Assembly: GCA_021307315.1 (NCBI GenBank)
Contig: JAJSPD010000013.1
Coordinates: 186,001-250,000, forward strand
DNA from: Bisporella sp. PMI_857
Taxonomy: Eukaryota; Ascomycota; Leotiomycetes; Helotiales; Helotiaceae
Length of the DNA stretch: 64,000 nt
Direction: 5' to 3'
This document shows, in pieces, positions 20,328-32,060 of the stretch; the stretch's first letter is position 1, and each line of letters starts with the position of its first letter. Position numbers and translations under genes: made by a program. The notes under the pieces were generated by a model. It made no database searches. It had not been told where the DNA came from and worked only from the letters and a program-made list of their open reading frames with translations.

Positions 20328-21238
20328 ATGAAGCCATCCGCTGTGGTTTTTGCAGCTTTGTCATTGTTCCCACCGATTGTTTTATCGCAGACTAATCCTG
20401 GGCCATCTCCGACAAATTCATATGGCTGCGAGGCTCATGATGATTGCTGGTGAGCCAATCCCCGCTCTAGATCCTCACTTCCCTACACACTGAATTCGGA
20501 AACCATTCTGACTGAATGAAAGGCACTGCGATGGTCCCATAACTTCCACTGCTGCTGTTGTCGCTCAAACCACGCTTCCAGCAACGACAACCACATCTCA
20601 CGATGATCATGAGGATCATGATGATCATGAATCAGGCACTGGTACACTAGCTCCAAGCCCAACCGAGTCTGTTGGCTGTGAATCCCATGGCGATCACTGG
20701 TAAGCGTCGGCCTCAAGCAAAACAACACCTCTGGAAATTTTAATAAGCAATCCTGGTCTCAGGACATACATGTACTACTTGAACATGCATTAAGAGAAAA
20801 CCGCTCCCAGCGCAGCAAAATTCTTTATAGCCATTCTCGAATATACAAGCTAACACCCAGGTTCTGATGCGCAGGCATTGTGACGGTCCAGCATCAACAT
20901 CCACGCTTCCTGACAGAGTCCTAACAGCAACAAGCGACGACCACGACGACGACGATCACGACCATCCAGCAACCACAGGCACCGGCAGCCTTATACCCAG
21001 CCCAACGGAATCTGTAGGATGCGAGGCGCACGGGGACCACTGGCACTGCGACGGCCCGAGAGTAACATCAACGAGCGTTACCGGTAACACAACCCTCGCT
21101 GCCACTACTAGCGCAGCGACAACCACAAGCGGGACCGCGCCAGCTCAAACCACTGCCTCTGGCAACGACGCAAGCTCGACCGGAAAGGGTTTCGGAATCT
21201 TGGGTGGACTCATGCTTTTAGCCTCTTTCTTCGCATGA
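20328..21238 (+). CDS. Small secreted, GPI-like protein with three Cys/His/Trp motifs
   Basis: Exons 20328-20449, 20523-20699 and 20875-21238 give 220 aa. Residues 1-20 form a signal peptide, the mid-part is Ser/Thr-rich, and the C-terminus ends in a hydrophobic stretch after a Ser-Thr-Gly-Lys spacer, as in GPI-anchored wall proteins. Three copies of a motif of the form GCExHxDxWHCDGP occur at about 33-46, 92-105 and 148-161, each preceded by a Pro-Ser-Pro-Thr turn. Between them lie His/Asp-rich runs (SHDDHEDHDDHE and DDHDDDDHDH). Both introns interrupt the Trp codon of the motif in phase 2, in copies 1 and 2; copy 3 has no intron. Inference: a cell-surface metal-binding protein, zinc or copper being plausible from the Cys/His spacing. 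In copy 1 the GDHW is DDCW. No experimental relative is claimed. Confidence 0.85.
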
Positions 21239-22167
21239 TTTAGGGTCACGGATGCCGGGCTATACGACGATCGAATTATGGGAAGAAAGATCGACGGACC
21301 AAAATCATGTATATATTAGCAAATAGGACGGGAAGCTTTTACCTTGCAGCTCCATCACGAGCCGACAAGCTTGTACTCTAATAATACCAATTAATATTCA
21401 GCCGGCCTAATATAACCCCAATTAGAAAACTGCTGCCTGTGTCCAACCTCACTCACATTAACTAGCACGCCTCGATATCGTCCAAGCCATGATACAATAA
21501 AAGAAGAGCAACGAGCTTAAATACACAGGGGCGCGAAAGAATGTGGGCCGCCGGCTCGGAAGAAAGAACATTTCCCCGAGACTTGGCGACCTCGACTTCA
21601 TGCAGGCTTCAAACCAAACTTTGAACACAAGGCAGAACCAAAGATATTCCACCAAAGCTCCCGCCGTATATTTTAAGAACCCATCAATTCATAGTGATTA
21701 TACTGCGTATCTGGACTGAATACATTGGGTAAATAACACCAGCGATGCATAATATTTCACCAGATTTGATAGCAGAGGAAGAAATTGCGCTTATGGTATT
21801 TAGCAGGGTAAAGTAGGTCTGCAAATCATTGATTTATGTGAGCTATACGCTATCTTGGTACCACATTTTGGCACAAATCCATGACGACCCGCTGACGAGG
21901 CTCCGTGAGCAAATGTAAAGCCGAACATCGAAGCTGGTGTGAGGCTCATCAGCTCAACCTAGTCTGTGAGCCGGGAGCTAATGGAAATCGTGTTTTGCTG
22001 ATATTACATTGAGAAAAGGCATCTCTATGGCAATAGATGTTGGATCTTTCTAGTCGATAGTTCCAGTTGAGTGAGTAGGCTCACCAACAAGCGTGCCATG
22101 TAACCCTGGTTCTGTATGGTGACATCAATGGTGCATTCCATGAAGTTCATTGTCTTCCATGCCATGC
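21239..22167. other. Intergenic, nothing seen
   Basis: No supported gene. The two flanking genes are convergent, so this includes both 3' untranslated regions. A minus-strand frame at 21458-21655 has no motif. Confidence 0.45.
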
Positions 22168-22916
22168 TCACTTATATCGTCTCTTATACACAATCTCAGG
22201 AACCGCCATATCGACCGCCTCCGCACCCGCGCCCTCATCCCACCGAGTTCCCAGCGCAAACTCCAGCAACTGCCTCAGCGACCGAGCGGCCTGGACGCGC
22301 GTGACATTTTCCGCATCCCCAGCAAGCAAAGTGTCCAGCGTGGTCTTGACGGTGCCCCCCATAGTCTTGATGCCCAAGATCCTGCCGACCTGCTCGATGG
22401 TAAAGTAAGGCGCGCCAAGGAAGTACTCGCAGCCCGTGCTCTCCAGCCGTCCCCTCGCGACCATGCAATCCTCGAAGTACCTGAGATCCCTGGTGATGTT
22501 CTTGCAGCTCTGCTCGAACCCCGGGTCCTCGTCGCCGAGGGCGGAAAGCGTGTCTCGGCGCGACGCCAGGGCCGCGACCTGGAGCTCCCAGAGCGGAAAG
22601 AAGGTGTCCCTCCACGGCCCGACGATGAGCTTCTTCTCCCAGATCTCCTGCGTGAGCTGCGTCCTCTTGGGCGGCGTGGATCCGAAGCTCTTCAGCTCGA
22701 TGGCGATGTCGGTGAGGAGTCTGCCTTCTGCCGTTCTTGCTTGGATGATGTCTGCTCATATATCAGCATGCAAGCTCACACCCCAGCCGTGTTCCCCCCC
22801 CCCCCCCCGGTTACCTTTCTCTCTTGCGTCGCTGCTGGGGCATGGATTCGAGCGACAAGTTCGGGGTAGTTCATGCACAGCGGGAAGGAGAAGGTTGTTA
22901 CGTACCGAGAAGGCAT
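22168..22916 (-). CDS. Uncharacterised 204-aa protein with tiny first exons
   Basis: Unknown function. My model has exons 22916-22906 (11 nt), 22834-22815 (20 nt) and 22751-22168, which join in frame to 204 aa. The product is soluble and mixed alpha/beta in look, starting MPSRSDAREKDIIQARTAEG, with a Trp-rich segment (EIWEKKLIVGPWRDTFF, around 55-70), a conserved-looking EYFLGAPYFTIEQVGRILG around 125-143, and a basic C-terminus YKRRYK. No signal peptide or membrane segment. A run of 15 C at 22794-22808 sits in the second intron, so it cannot shift the frame. G+C is high. The opposite strand is also open over most of this region, but its Arg/Pro-rich translation looks like an antisense shadow. 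An alternative start at an internal ATG (MNYPEL) does not join in frame. Confidence 0.6.
22794..22808. repeat. C15 homopolymer
   Basis: Uninterrupted C tract inside the second intron of the 204-aa gene. Confidence 0.9.
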
Positions 22917-24794
22917 GCAACCTCTAAAGTAGCTTCAAAGCTGCTGGCTACATAAGGTGTGTGACTAAGAAGCTTGTCTCGATGAAAAATGCGCGCCTCC
23001 TTTTCCTCAAGCGATGGAGGAGTAGTCCTGGGGAGCTCATTCTCTTTCTTCAGCGTTGCCATATTCACCGTGTTGTTGCGCTTATCGTATGTTATTTCGT
23101 GCTTCGAGAACCACCGGTTTCGTTCGCGTGTCTTGTATGTTTGCTGCGCGTGCGGTAACCCAACTTTTTATTTCTTTGAAATATTTTTATTGTGCTCTTG
23201 CGTGCCGTTATTTGCGATGATTGTTCAATATGGAAGGAGGGAGGAAGGAAGGAGCGAGTCACATAGAATTTATAGGGCGATGATTATGATTTCGACTGCT
23301 GTCAAGTCACTCACTAAGGTGAGCGAGATCTTAAGGTGAATTTTAATGCAGAGCTTGATCAACTGTTTCTTAAATGTGAAGACTAAACAAGAGTGTAACG
23401 TTATACAAACTACAATACTAAGTGATGTGGACTGGGCACTAGTTTTAACAATTTGGTTCTACCGCTTTCCAACTTTGCAAGATCATTATTTCTTTCATAA
23501 CGACATGTTTTGTCTAAGCCATCTGCACAATAATGTTGAATAGTTGTTTAACAGTCATTCATTGATCACGATTTAGCTCATAATTGTAACTTAGCGGGTT
23601 CAAGGGCCCGGGCAATGATGTTGTGAGGTTGTGGGCTACTTAATGAAGATCACATCCAGCGATATTCACACCAAATCTGCTTGCCATGAAATCCAACAGA
23701 TCTTTCCATTTCTTATATCTTGATTATTAGATTCCTCAACAGTAATATTTATGCGACAACTAGTTATGGGATTGTTTTAATGTTCATATACGTCTGGGTC
23801 TGATTTATCTTATCCAATATATGCCATATATTACATTGTTATGACAACGCAGCCATATCTCCCGCTAGTATCTGTCCGACCTGCAGCATTTACTATATAT
23901 TTATGCGACATTTCCAGGGGCAGGATAAATGGGGGCAAGAACTATTAAATAGTGCATTCTTTTCGCCTCGACTCAGTCTGCCTTGCAACATCAAAGTCTC
24001 AGTCTGCGGCACCTCAGGCCCTAAAGCTGTGAGGGTTTGAAGGCACAATCGTGATCCTTCAGAACGAGGTAGTATCGAGGGACCTCCAAGCGCCGGCAAG
24101 TGTCTTAAATATTCGCCGTACGGGCCGATTGGTGGAAGGCGATACGAGCAATCACGGTCTTACCGCTCCGTATCACCCGAGATGTTCCAATATCATTATG
24201 GGGTACCTACTATATGTAGATCCTTTGGCGTGCATTCGGCGGCTCAACTATCCAGTATTTGTGGGAGGGGGGAATGGATAACTGACCAATTATTCTTCGT
24301 GTTACATTTCTGCAGAGCGGGCAAAGTGCCTTTAGGTTACAATAAGCATAAGACGGCTTGACACTGATTCGTGCCCCAAAATCCTTTCACTTTGCTACCT
24401 TCACAAAAAAGCATGTGCTTGTCCGAGAAAAGCGTGTAGTCTTCTCGGCAGATTACGCACTTGTTCAGATTCCTCTTTGAGATGGGGGCCGAGAATGCAT
24501 CACGCGGATCCCCCGCGCCCCACATCCCCGGCTTTTGCAGATCAGATCTGCCAGGGTTCGCATTTATTTTGGTGCCGGCCAGGCCATGTACCACCTTCTT
24601 GGAATTGATCTGGCGGGGTATAGGGGGGGAATAATGGAAAGGGAAAGCTGGAAAGAACGGAGGGGAAAGGTAGGGAAACTCGAAAGTATAAAGCACGAGG
24701 CTGCCGCCGGACTTCAGGACTACAGTTCTCGCTGCTGGCTTGCCTGCCCTCCATCTGCTTGTAGCCCTCCAAAAAACAAAAATAAACAGTCACA
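22917..24794. other. Long intergenic region upstream of cutinase
   Basis: No supported gene over about 1.9 kb. It holds the promoters of the two divergent flanking genes. A purine-rich GGAAGGAGGGAGGAAGGAAGG-like patch lies near 23233-23255. The 24337-24696 minus-strand frame is Pro-rich at its N-terminal end and unlike a known protein. Confidence 0.45.
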
Positions 24795-25650
24795 ATGCAG
24801 TTCTCCTTCTTAGTGCTCTTCTGTCTGTTGGTGCCATCCCTTGCATTACCCGTGACTGTTCCGGAACCTGCGGTCAGGGAGAGAAATACACCACTCAACG
24901 ACTTTCTTACCATTCTGCTTGACCACCTACCGCAGGTCGAAGGAACTATCAATGCCGTGGCAGGCGTCCTAACACTCTTTGAGCAAGTCCTTGCCACGCT
25001 CACTGGCCAGAAAACCACATATAATGAACTGAGCGGCTCCTGCAAACCATATACTATTGTATTCGCGCGCGGGACAACAGAGCCTGGCAACGTAGGCATT
25101 CTTGTAGGCCCGCCGCTCTTCGAGGCATTGAGAGACAAGTTAGGGTCGTCAAATCTTGCGATCCAGGGCGTCAACAAGTACGATGCGGACATCGATGGGT
25201 ATCTCGAAGGAGGAGACCCTGCTGGAAGTAAGGAAATGTAAGAAAGATAGGTTTCTCACCGAACGTATGCACGGCTAACATTGTACAGGGCTGCCCAAAT
25301 CCAGAGCGCATATACCAAATGCCCAAACACTAAGCTCGTAGCCTCCGGCTACTCCCAAGGTGGGCAGATCGTCCACAATGCAGCTGCACTTCTACCAGCA
25401 AAGGTTGCAGCTTGGATCAGCTCGGTCGTGATTTTTGGAGATCCTAGTACGTATACTTTCGGCACTATGCGTATACTGCTGACAATCTGCAGATAATGGA
25501 AAGCCAGTTGCAAATGTACCAGCTGCGAAGGTGAAGACGTATTGCAGTGCAGCTGACAATATCTGTGTTAATGGCGTAATTATTCTGCCGGCGCATCTTG
25601 TCTATGCGGTGAATGCTGTAGATGCAGCAGCATTTATAGCCGCGCATTAA
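24795..25650 (+). CDS. Cutinase (secreted serine esterase)
   Basis: Secreted esterase expected to hydrolyse cutin, the polyester of plant cuticles, or similar esters. Exons 24795-25237, 25289-25446 and 25493-25650 give 252 aa, slightly longer than the usual 200-230 because of an N-terminal linker. A signal peptide covers about residues 1-17. The early strand has YTIVFARGTTEPGNVG, typical of cutinases. The nucleophile motif is GYSQGG with Ser170, the acid is Asp222 in ADNICVNG, and the base is His235 in ILPAHLVY. Cys at about 60, 159, 218 and 225 can form the two disulfides. All catalytic parts are intact, so it should be active. Next gene downstream is another secreted hydrolase on the same strand, 1.3 kb away. 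Plant contact is implied but not proven. Confidence 0.93.
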
Positions 25651-26920
25651 GGCCGTGTAGCGAGCATAATGAAAACAAGAAATTATATCAAACAATAGAC
25701 GATAGGAACGGTCCGATCCTCGGTTCACTCGCACCTTCCTCACACAGATCCCCTCGTAACACTGAAAATCCCAGCTTTCTAGCGTTTAGATAGAGAAAGT
25801 AGAGGCCGCCTAGTTCTGCGGCACAGTTCGATATACGACGGTAGGAGAGATATAGGCGCGAGGAGCCAAAACCACAGGTTGCTGACTGTTCCTCCCTCTC
25901 TGTAAATACGTGTTACCCAGTCCAGTAGATAGAAGCCGTTCGTGACATTCACCATCAGAGGCCGAAATCCAGGATGCCTTTGGACAGTCCCTATCATATC
26001 GACACGTCCTCGAGGAGAGCTCCTCAATGGTGCGACATGCATATTGATTGGTGTCTGCAACGCCTGCAATATAAAAGATTCGAGGTGATTCCTTTCCGAC
26101 CGCTGAGTTCTGTTGGTTGACATTTCTCATTGGGTTGTTTGACGGAATTGGGATCTGAGGATCAGAGGAATGCTCCTATTCTAAACACACCCCTGTTAAC
26201 TTGATGATCAAAGTCTTGGCAACCATTGTTGCCTGAAATTCATGACAGTAATCTTTAAAAACACACTGATTCTGCTAGATCCACATTACTTACCGCTGAC
26301 CTCAACTTCCTCGAAGCATCAGACATTGTCCATAATTCTTTATGCGCCAAATATACCCGAGACCCTAATCCTGTTATCGAAGGAAATAAATTGGAATGAC
26401 TTGACTGTTAGGTAGAGCTCAAGCGAGCTTCAAATTTGCTTCAACTAAGCTCTTTTTATAACTTTTCACACCTCTTTCTAGGACAGAATCCAGTTGTCTT
26501 TCTAATGATATTTTAGGCTCATGCTCCTCTTCCCCACGATAACGTCTTTTTGCAACTAGGATTAGCCGTGAGCTCGTAAGTACTGGCTTCCTGGTCCTTC
26601 TTGACTTAGCTGCTCCCAGCTATTTGTGATGGATTCTCGAGGTCAAAGGATGATTCCCCTGCTTAGCCTTGGCAGGCCCTGCCTATGCTCCTTATGTTGG
26701 GGCTTCAATTAAAAGAAGATGATGACTTCCATTTTTTCAAGGTGTCTCCAAGTCTTTTCTTCCAAGCTTCAAGACACGAGTAATCTGTGATCGAATATAT
26801 TCTTAGTTATCAGTCTCCGGGAGATTTAACGACTGTCGGATGAGTCTCCGTCAACCTCAGTAGGACAACTGTGCTGGTCATTTCGCAGCCTAACCAAGCC
26901 AGCACACTTGGGCTATCAAT
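25651..26920. other. Intergenic between cutinase and TAP-like hydrolase
   Basis: About 1.27 kb. Apart from the doubtful minus-strand frame noted separately, nothing gene-like is seen. The last part, 26850-26920, should be the promoter and leader of the TAP-like gene. Confidence 0.45.
25810..26130 (-). CDS. Doubtful ORF of 106 codons
   Basis: An ATG-started frame of 106 codons with five cysteines and no signal peptide or recognisable domain. It lies alone between the cutinase and the next hydrolase. A second open frame overlaps it in another frame on the same strand, which argues for chance. Kept only as a candidate. Confidence 0.15.
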   Translation of the reverse strand: MRNVNQQNSAVGKESPRIFYIAGVADTNQYACRTIEELSSRTCRYDRDCPKASWISASDGECHERLLSTGLGNTYLQRGRNSQQPVVLAPRAYISPTVVYRTVPQN

Positions 26921-28993
26921 ATGAAACTTCAGCATCTTCTGCCTCTTGTTTCTCTAGCAGCAGCAGTGCCTACCGCACCGCTTTATCGGCGAAACACTAC
27001 GGAAAACATTGACTTTGCTGCCATAACACCCTCAGCTAATCTAACATGGCAGCCTTGTGGTCCACGTTTTCATTGTGCGGTTCTTCAAGTCCCTTTAGAC
27101 TATTCGAAGCCAATGGGAAACCGAGCGCTGGTCCCACTCTTGAAGTATCCTTCAAAGGCATCAACATCCAAGGGCATGATTTTAGTTAATCCTGGCGGGC
27201 CAGGAGAATCGGCTGTGGAATTTCTAATTAATGGTGCGGATTTGGCTCAGAATATCACTGGCGGAAACTTTGACATAGTCGCGTGGGAGCCTCGAGGGCT
27301 AGGTCAAAGCACTCCCGTGGCTGATTGTTCAAGCAACCCAGCTCCATCAAAGTATCACCAATTTATGGCACGTGGCAATCAGTCTAGCCCCACTGGCGAT
27401 CAATATGAAGAGATCTACGAGATGGCAAAAAAGATGGGCATGGAGTGCAAGAGTGCGATTGGGGGTAACACAGATGCCGGCCAACACATGACCACTTCAA
27501 TCGTCGCGAAAGATATCATTAGTATCCTCGATGCATATGCAGCAAGTCCTGCATCTAAAGGTGTGGAATACCCGAACCTCCTTAACTATTGGGGATTCAG
27601 CTATGGAACTATCATTGGCCAGACATTCGCCTCAATGTTTCCTGAGCGGATGGGCCGAGTTATTCTAGATGGTGTCGTGGATCCTTACGACTACTCTGGT
27701 GGAAAGATGAAAACATGGCTCCAACACGCAGACGATGTCTTTGCAACATTTTTCCTATATTGCCATCTTGCCGGCCCGAAAGCTTGCCCTTACCATACCG
27801 GAAATACCACAAGCGACATCTTCTCACGATTTGAGACTACTCTGGCTCGGCTTGATATAAATAAAGCTTTAGAACAAAAATGGGAGAACGCCACAGGAAT
27901 CGTGGACGTATTCGCCGGGCTCCAACTCGTCTCCTTTATGACCACATACACACCACCAACGAGCTTCGATACTCTTGCCAGAGCTCTTGTTTTTCTCGAG
28001 ACAGCCGTCAAAAACCTTACAGCGGACGCGCTTTCCGACCTCCAAAAATTGGTCTCCAAACCAAATGAAAACGGACTCGCGGTGGTTACCGCACAAACAT
28101 CGATATCGTGCTCCGACAACGGCAACATTTACTACAACAAGCCATTGAAGGACGTGATGCCGGTCATCAACCAACTTCGCGCTCAGAGCTGGCTCGGAGG
28201 AGATATTCTAGGGACAAAGGTAGTAGCCTGCGCTGGCTGGGGAATTGACGGCGTTGAGCGCTATTCCGGTCCCTTTGGTGGGAAAACAAAGAACCCAATT
28301 CTCTTCATTTCGAATACCAGAGATCCTGTCACTCCCATTGAGAAGTAAGCCATCTGTAACCAAGGTCGAACTCGAGCTGATTTTGTGTAGTGGTCGCAAC
28401 AGCACCAAATTGTTTAAAGATTCACAGCTCCTTACAATTGACGGCTCCGGCGTACGTTATACAACTTCGATTTCTTTCGGTCTTCTTCTTACGCCTTTGT
28501 TTCTCTTCTACGGTCGAGATGGGCGTTTCTCAGGCAGAGGAGTAACATAGAAGTTTCTATGTACAACTTCAGAATCGAAATTTTCTATCAAGCGATAGTA
28601 AGCTCAAATCAGTGGTCCCACTTCTCCTGAGCACATAAGCATCGCCATCCCCGCTCTACCCTTTCTCTTATACCTTATCACTACAAAGGACCTAGAAACG
28701 CAAAACCAGACTAACAATTCGATAGCACACCTCAATAGCAACACTCAATAAATGCGCTTTCGCAAAAGGCAATTCCCTCCCTATCTTCGTTGTAGAACCA
28801 AAACTAACCTATGCTCAAAGTCGCCGCCTATTTCCAAAGCGGTAAACTGCCCGGAGACGAGTCCTTCTGCGCCCTCGAAGCCGGCCCCTGGAAGGTTTCT
28901 GTCCCTGGCGGTCTCGAGTCGAGGGGTGACTGGAAGGAGCTTCAGCAGAAGATGAAGGATCTGCGTTTACATTCGGCTCTCGATCATGAATGA
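26921..28993 (+). CDS. Secreted TAP-like alpha/beta hydrolase (peptidase)
   Basis: Predicted secreted serine hydrolase of 566 aa, related to tripeptidyl aminopeptidases of the TAP group (alpha/beta fold plus C-terminal TAP domain), likely to release peptides outside the cell. Exons 26921-28344, 28391-28451, 28726-28768 and 28821-28993. A signal peptide covers about residues 1-18. Oxyanion motif NPGGPGES is near 90-97, the nucleophile is Ser227 in GFSYG, Asp468 lies in NTRDPVTP, and His496 in GSGHTS is formed by joining exons 2 and 3. The last intron (28769-28820) begins with GC rather than GT and contains CTAAC near its 3' end; only this reading joins AFAK to VAAYFQSGKLP in frame. Several N-glycosylation sites (Asn-X-Thr) are present. 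Substrate range is not readable. Confidence 0.88.
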
Positions 28994-29445
28994 TCGAGAA
29001 GCAGAAACAGCCGATGATGATACGGCAAAAATTGACATTTCAAAATGGCATGTATAAGCCGAGAAAGTTTTTTTTCCGGGCGTGGAGGATACTGAATGAA
29101 GAGCCAAGGCGGAAAGAGCCATGGCAGACGGGTTGTGATTAGGATTGTGGCTTAGTGGATGGATTTGGGCTCTGTTGAGAACATGCTCGTTGGCCAAGAA
29201 CCAGTCACATTTGTTGGACATGGGAGGTATTGGATTGAAATATCCCCAGACCTTCCAGGCTCATTACGAAAATACTAAAAGACTCAACCACACTTTCCAA
29301 AAAAGAGGAATGGAAAGAAGGGGGCAGGACTTAAGTCACCTGCCCTGAACAGGATGACGGGCTAAGATGTAGATAATAAAGAATAATAAAAGAATGGAGG
29401 GTATAGCTGATAATAAAGACTCTTCCTAATTCAAAAACTACTCCT
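28994..29445. other. Convergent intergenic
   Basis: The hydrolase and the Zn2Cys6 regulator end here, so this holds both 3' ends. No other gene is supported. Confidence 0.45.
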
Positions 29446-31277
29446 CTACCCAAACCAAGACCCCTCCCAAACGCGATCTGCTTCCCCAACGCCAACATGC
29501 ACGACCTCCCCCTCGATCCACCGAACGACACCCTTAACAACTTCTTCTCCCTGCTCTCCCAGCCTCGTGCACGTAATCTCCCCGCACCGAACCACCCTAT
29601 CCAACTTTACATTCGCACCCCTCAGCCTCCACCTCTCCTCCACAAACCCCACATCATTACGATCCACGCTGCCAACAACCCCCTCGGGAAGGTACTCCTC
29701 CTCGGTCTCCATAATCCAGCGACACATCACAGCCGCAGCATGGTGCTCTATAAAGCCTCTCTCGCACTCGTTCTCCAACAACGCAACCACGCGTCTCCTC
29801 ACCGTTCCGTCCCTGCATTTCTGCGCCACATAGCTTAAGGGCTGGATGAATATCTGGGGCAACACGAATGCCGCATGTGGGTCCTGGACCTGTTGGCGGA
29901 AAAGCGCGGCACGCATAGCGATATCGCGTTCGGAGAGGGCGGTGATGGCGAGGAACGACGCGGTGTGGGCGTCGAAGGCTGTCTGGTGCCAGGAGAACGC
30001 GGTGGAGAGCCAGATGTGAGATTGGTGATATTGGATCATTAGGTAGTCGTGCGCGGAGCGGAGGCGTACATCATCCGGGTTCATGGTGTGGTTGAGCATC
30101 TCGGTTGTTACGGTGCTGGCGATATCCAGGCGAAGGGAGTGTGTTAGGGTCGTAAAAGCCGAGAACCACCGCTGAAGCGTGGACTTAAGGATGTGGAGGC
30201 GCGCGAGCATGTCTTTCGGTATGGAGGAAGGAGAGAGGTATGATTTCGGAACATTTTGCTCGCGAGTTCTAGAACGGATCAGGAAGAGGATGTTGGGTCT
30301 TATAGTGTCCATGGCTCGTTTGGCGTGCTCTATGTCATCGAATGTATATGGGACGTCGGGAAGGAAGACTGGCTGTATGTGGTTAGCAGCGGCATACAAG
30401 CTAGCCTCCGCGTGTAGCTTGTTAAAGGCGATTGCTATTTCTCCTATGCTGCCACAATATTTTGCCGCCGATTCGCTGCCATTTTTGGGGGCATGTTTGA
30501 GGAGTCTCAGCCCGTTTTGAACATGCCAGTGTGCTTTTTGTTGATTTCCTACGAGAGCCTCGAATACAACGAAGAGCCAGCTAGCTAGAAGAGCGATATC
30601 CCAAGCAGTGCTATATTCAGCGCCGTTTTCCACTTTGTCTAGCTTTTCTTGTAGCAGTTTGATAGACTTGGCATAATGTTGGAATGCAGCACGACATGTG
30701 TCCATGTGCTCCTTATCACTTGGTTCTCCAATATTGTTGTATGAGATACGCCGCACCATAGCCGTCCCAATGACGATATGACGCAGGCATGGTTCTGATT
30801 GGGCTAATTGATGAGCGAGAACCAAGTGGGACGGTATATTAAACGGCGATGCGAAGCTCCTTTCTATAAACAGAAAAGCGGCGAATTTGAGATAGAATTC
30901 ATCTTCCATATTGACTTCGGAGGGTTGTGGAGGCGGCCGTGGAGCAAGATTAGAGTTGGCTGAGATCTTGTTGACCTCGACTTCTATGTAGTCACATGTC
31001 CAGCCTGCTTTTGTGCAATTTTCACAGGCTGGATGTTGTTCATCACATTTGATATGTCGCTTTCTAAGGATTGTAAGTTTATAATTGGTTGAGAAGGTAG
31101 CGTGTCTCACTTGCAGGTGTAGCAACCTGTCCTTGATACTGAAGCACGATTTCTAACAGTTTGCTTGCCTATAAATCGTGGTCTGATACCACCATTGATA
31201 AACGTCTTGGGTTCGGGTCCGAGAGAGTTTGAAGCATTTGAGATAAGAGACTTCAAGGGCGCATTTTTGGCGGCCAT
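29446..31277 (-). CDS. Zn2Cys6 fungal transcription factor
   Basis: Nuclear DNA-binding regulator of 594 aa. Exons 31277-31111 and 31063-29446; the intron splits the zinc cluster. The cluster is complete with Cys at 52, 55, 62, 69, 72 and 79 (C-x2-C-x6-C-x6-C-x2-C-x6-C) and the basic KKRHIKCDE between. The rest is an alpha-helical regulatory region of the type common in fungal Zn2Cys6 proteins (Fungal_trans_2-like in size and look). It lacks the usual coiled coil directly after the cluster. The nearest gene upstream is a monocarboxylate-type transporter on the same strand, 0.8 kb away, which is a plausible but unproven target. The start at 31277 is the first ATG of the frame. Confidence 0.88.
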
Positions 31278-32060
31278 TGAATCGGAGACGCCAAGAATCC
31301 ATCTTGGATTGCCTCCATCTTCTTAAGCATATATAAGAATTTCAGAATTCGTAGGCGAGAGACGGTCATGCTCGTAACTTGGTAGGTAAGTATACGTGAG
31401 GCGCAACCCGCTTACCATAACCGAATTAAGCTTATTTGTGCAGAGTGCATACCTGGAATTACCACGCTTGAGATCATCCTAAGCTTGGAATACGGGATAT
31501 ATGGGTCGTGCTTGGCTGCCGGAAAATACTTTGACAAGGTATTCTGAACCAAGGTTCTAGTCATGCTAAACATATAGAAGGCACGATTCGTCATCCCGTA
31601 ATCCCAATGTTACCCTGCTTTTATTATGTCATCAAAGTAACCAATCAGCACCAATTTTCATTGTGAAACTGTTATCACCGTCGTAAGGCTGAACTTTTTC
31701 AAAGGCCGCGTAGGTGTTAACACCGCTACAATTTTCATATTCCACAGTTGGGGCACGGAAAGAGTATAAGCGTCCATACCGTGTTTGTAAATTAAGGTTA
31801 TAGCGTCCCATATTGTATGGTTTCTCGTATTCCGGCCTGATGCCTCCACAAGCCAACATCTTTCAATAGGCAGACAGATATGCTGAAATAAGCATGAAGC
31901 ACAACCTGAGGCATCCTCCCATTGAAACATGTCAATTCTAAGGCTGCAGCCCCATATGCCGGTTGTTGATCGAAGGGCTTATTTGGTGCACGATCCTTGC
32001 TCAAAAATACCAAACATTTGGTTACGACACCATCTCCTGACTCACATATAAGCACTCTGC
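31278..32060. other. Gap between regulator and MFS transporter
   Basis: About 780 bp. The regulator promoter must lie at its left part. At 31632-32064 three overlapping minus-strand frames follow the transporter stop; the one at 31632-31859 has a protein-like look (RYGRLYSFRAPTVEYENC) but no start or family. I do not call a gene. Confidence 0.4.

Noticed and set aside
22794..22808. C15 tract as a possible frameshift or phase-variable switch
   Set aside because: It lies inside an intron and cannot change the reading frame.
22150..22869. A 239-codon plus-strand frame antisense to the unknown 204-aa gene
   Set aside because: Its translation is Arg/Pro/Leu-rich without structure, typical of the reverse of a GC-rich gene, while the minus-strand model has proper introns and balanced composition.
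23590..23620. tRNA-like arm GCGGGTTCAAGGGCCCG
   Set aside because: The rest of a tRNA (acceptor pairs, anticodon arm) is absent around it.
24795..28993. Cutinase and TAP-like hydrolase as part of a secondary-metabolite cluster
   Set aside because: No synthase, cyclase or tailoring enzyme set is present; two secreted hydrolases side by side do not define a cluster.
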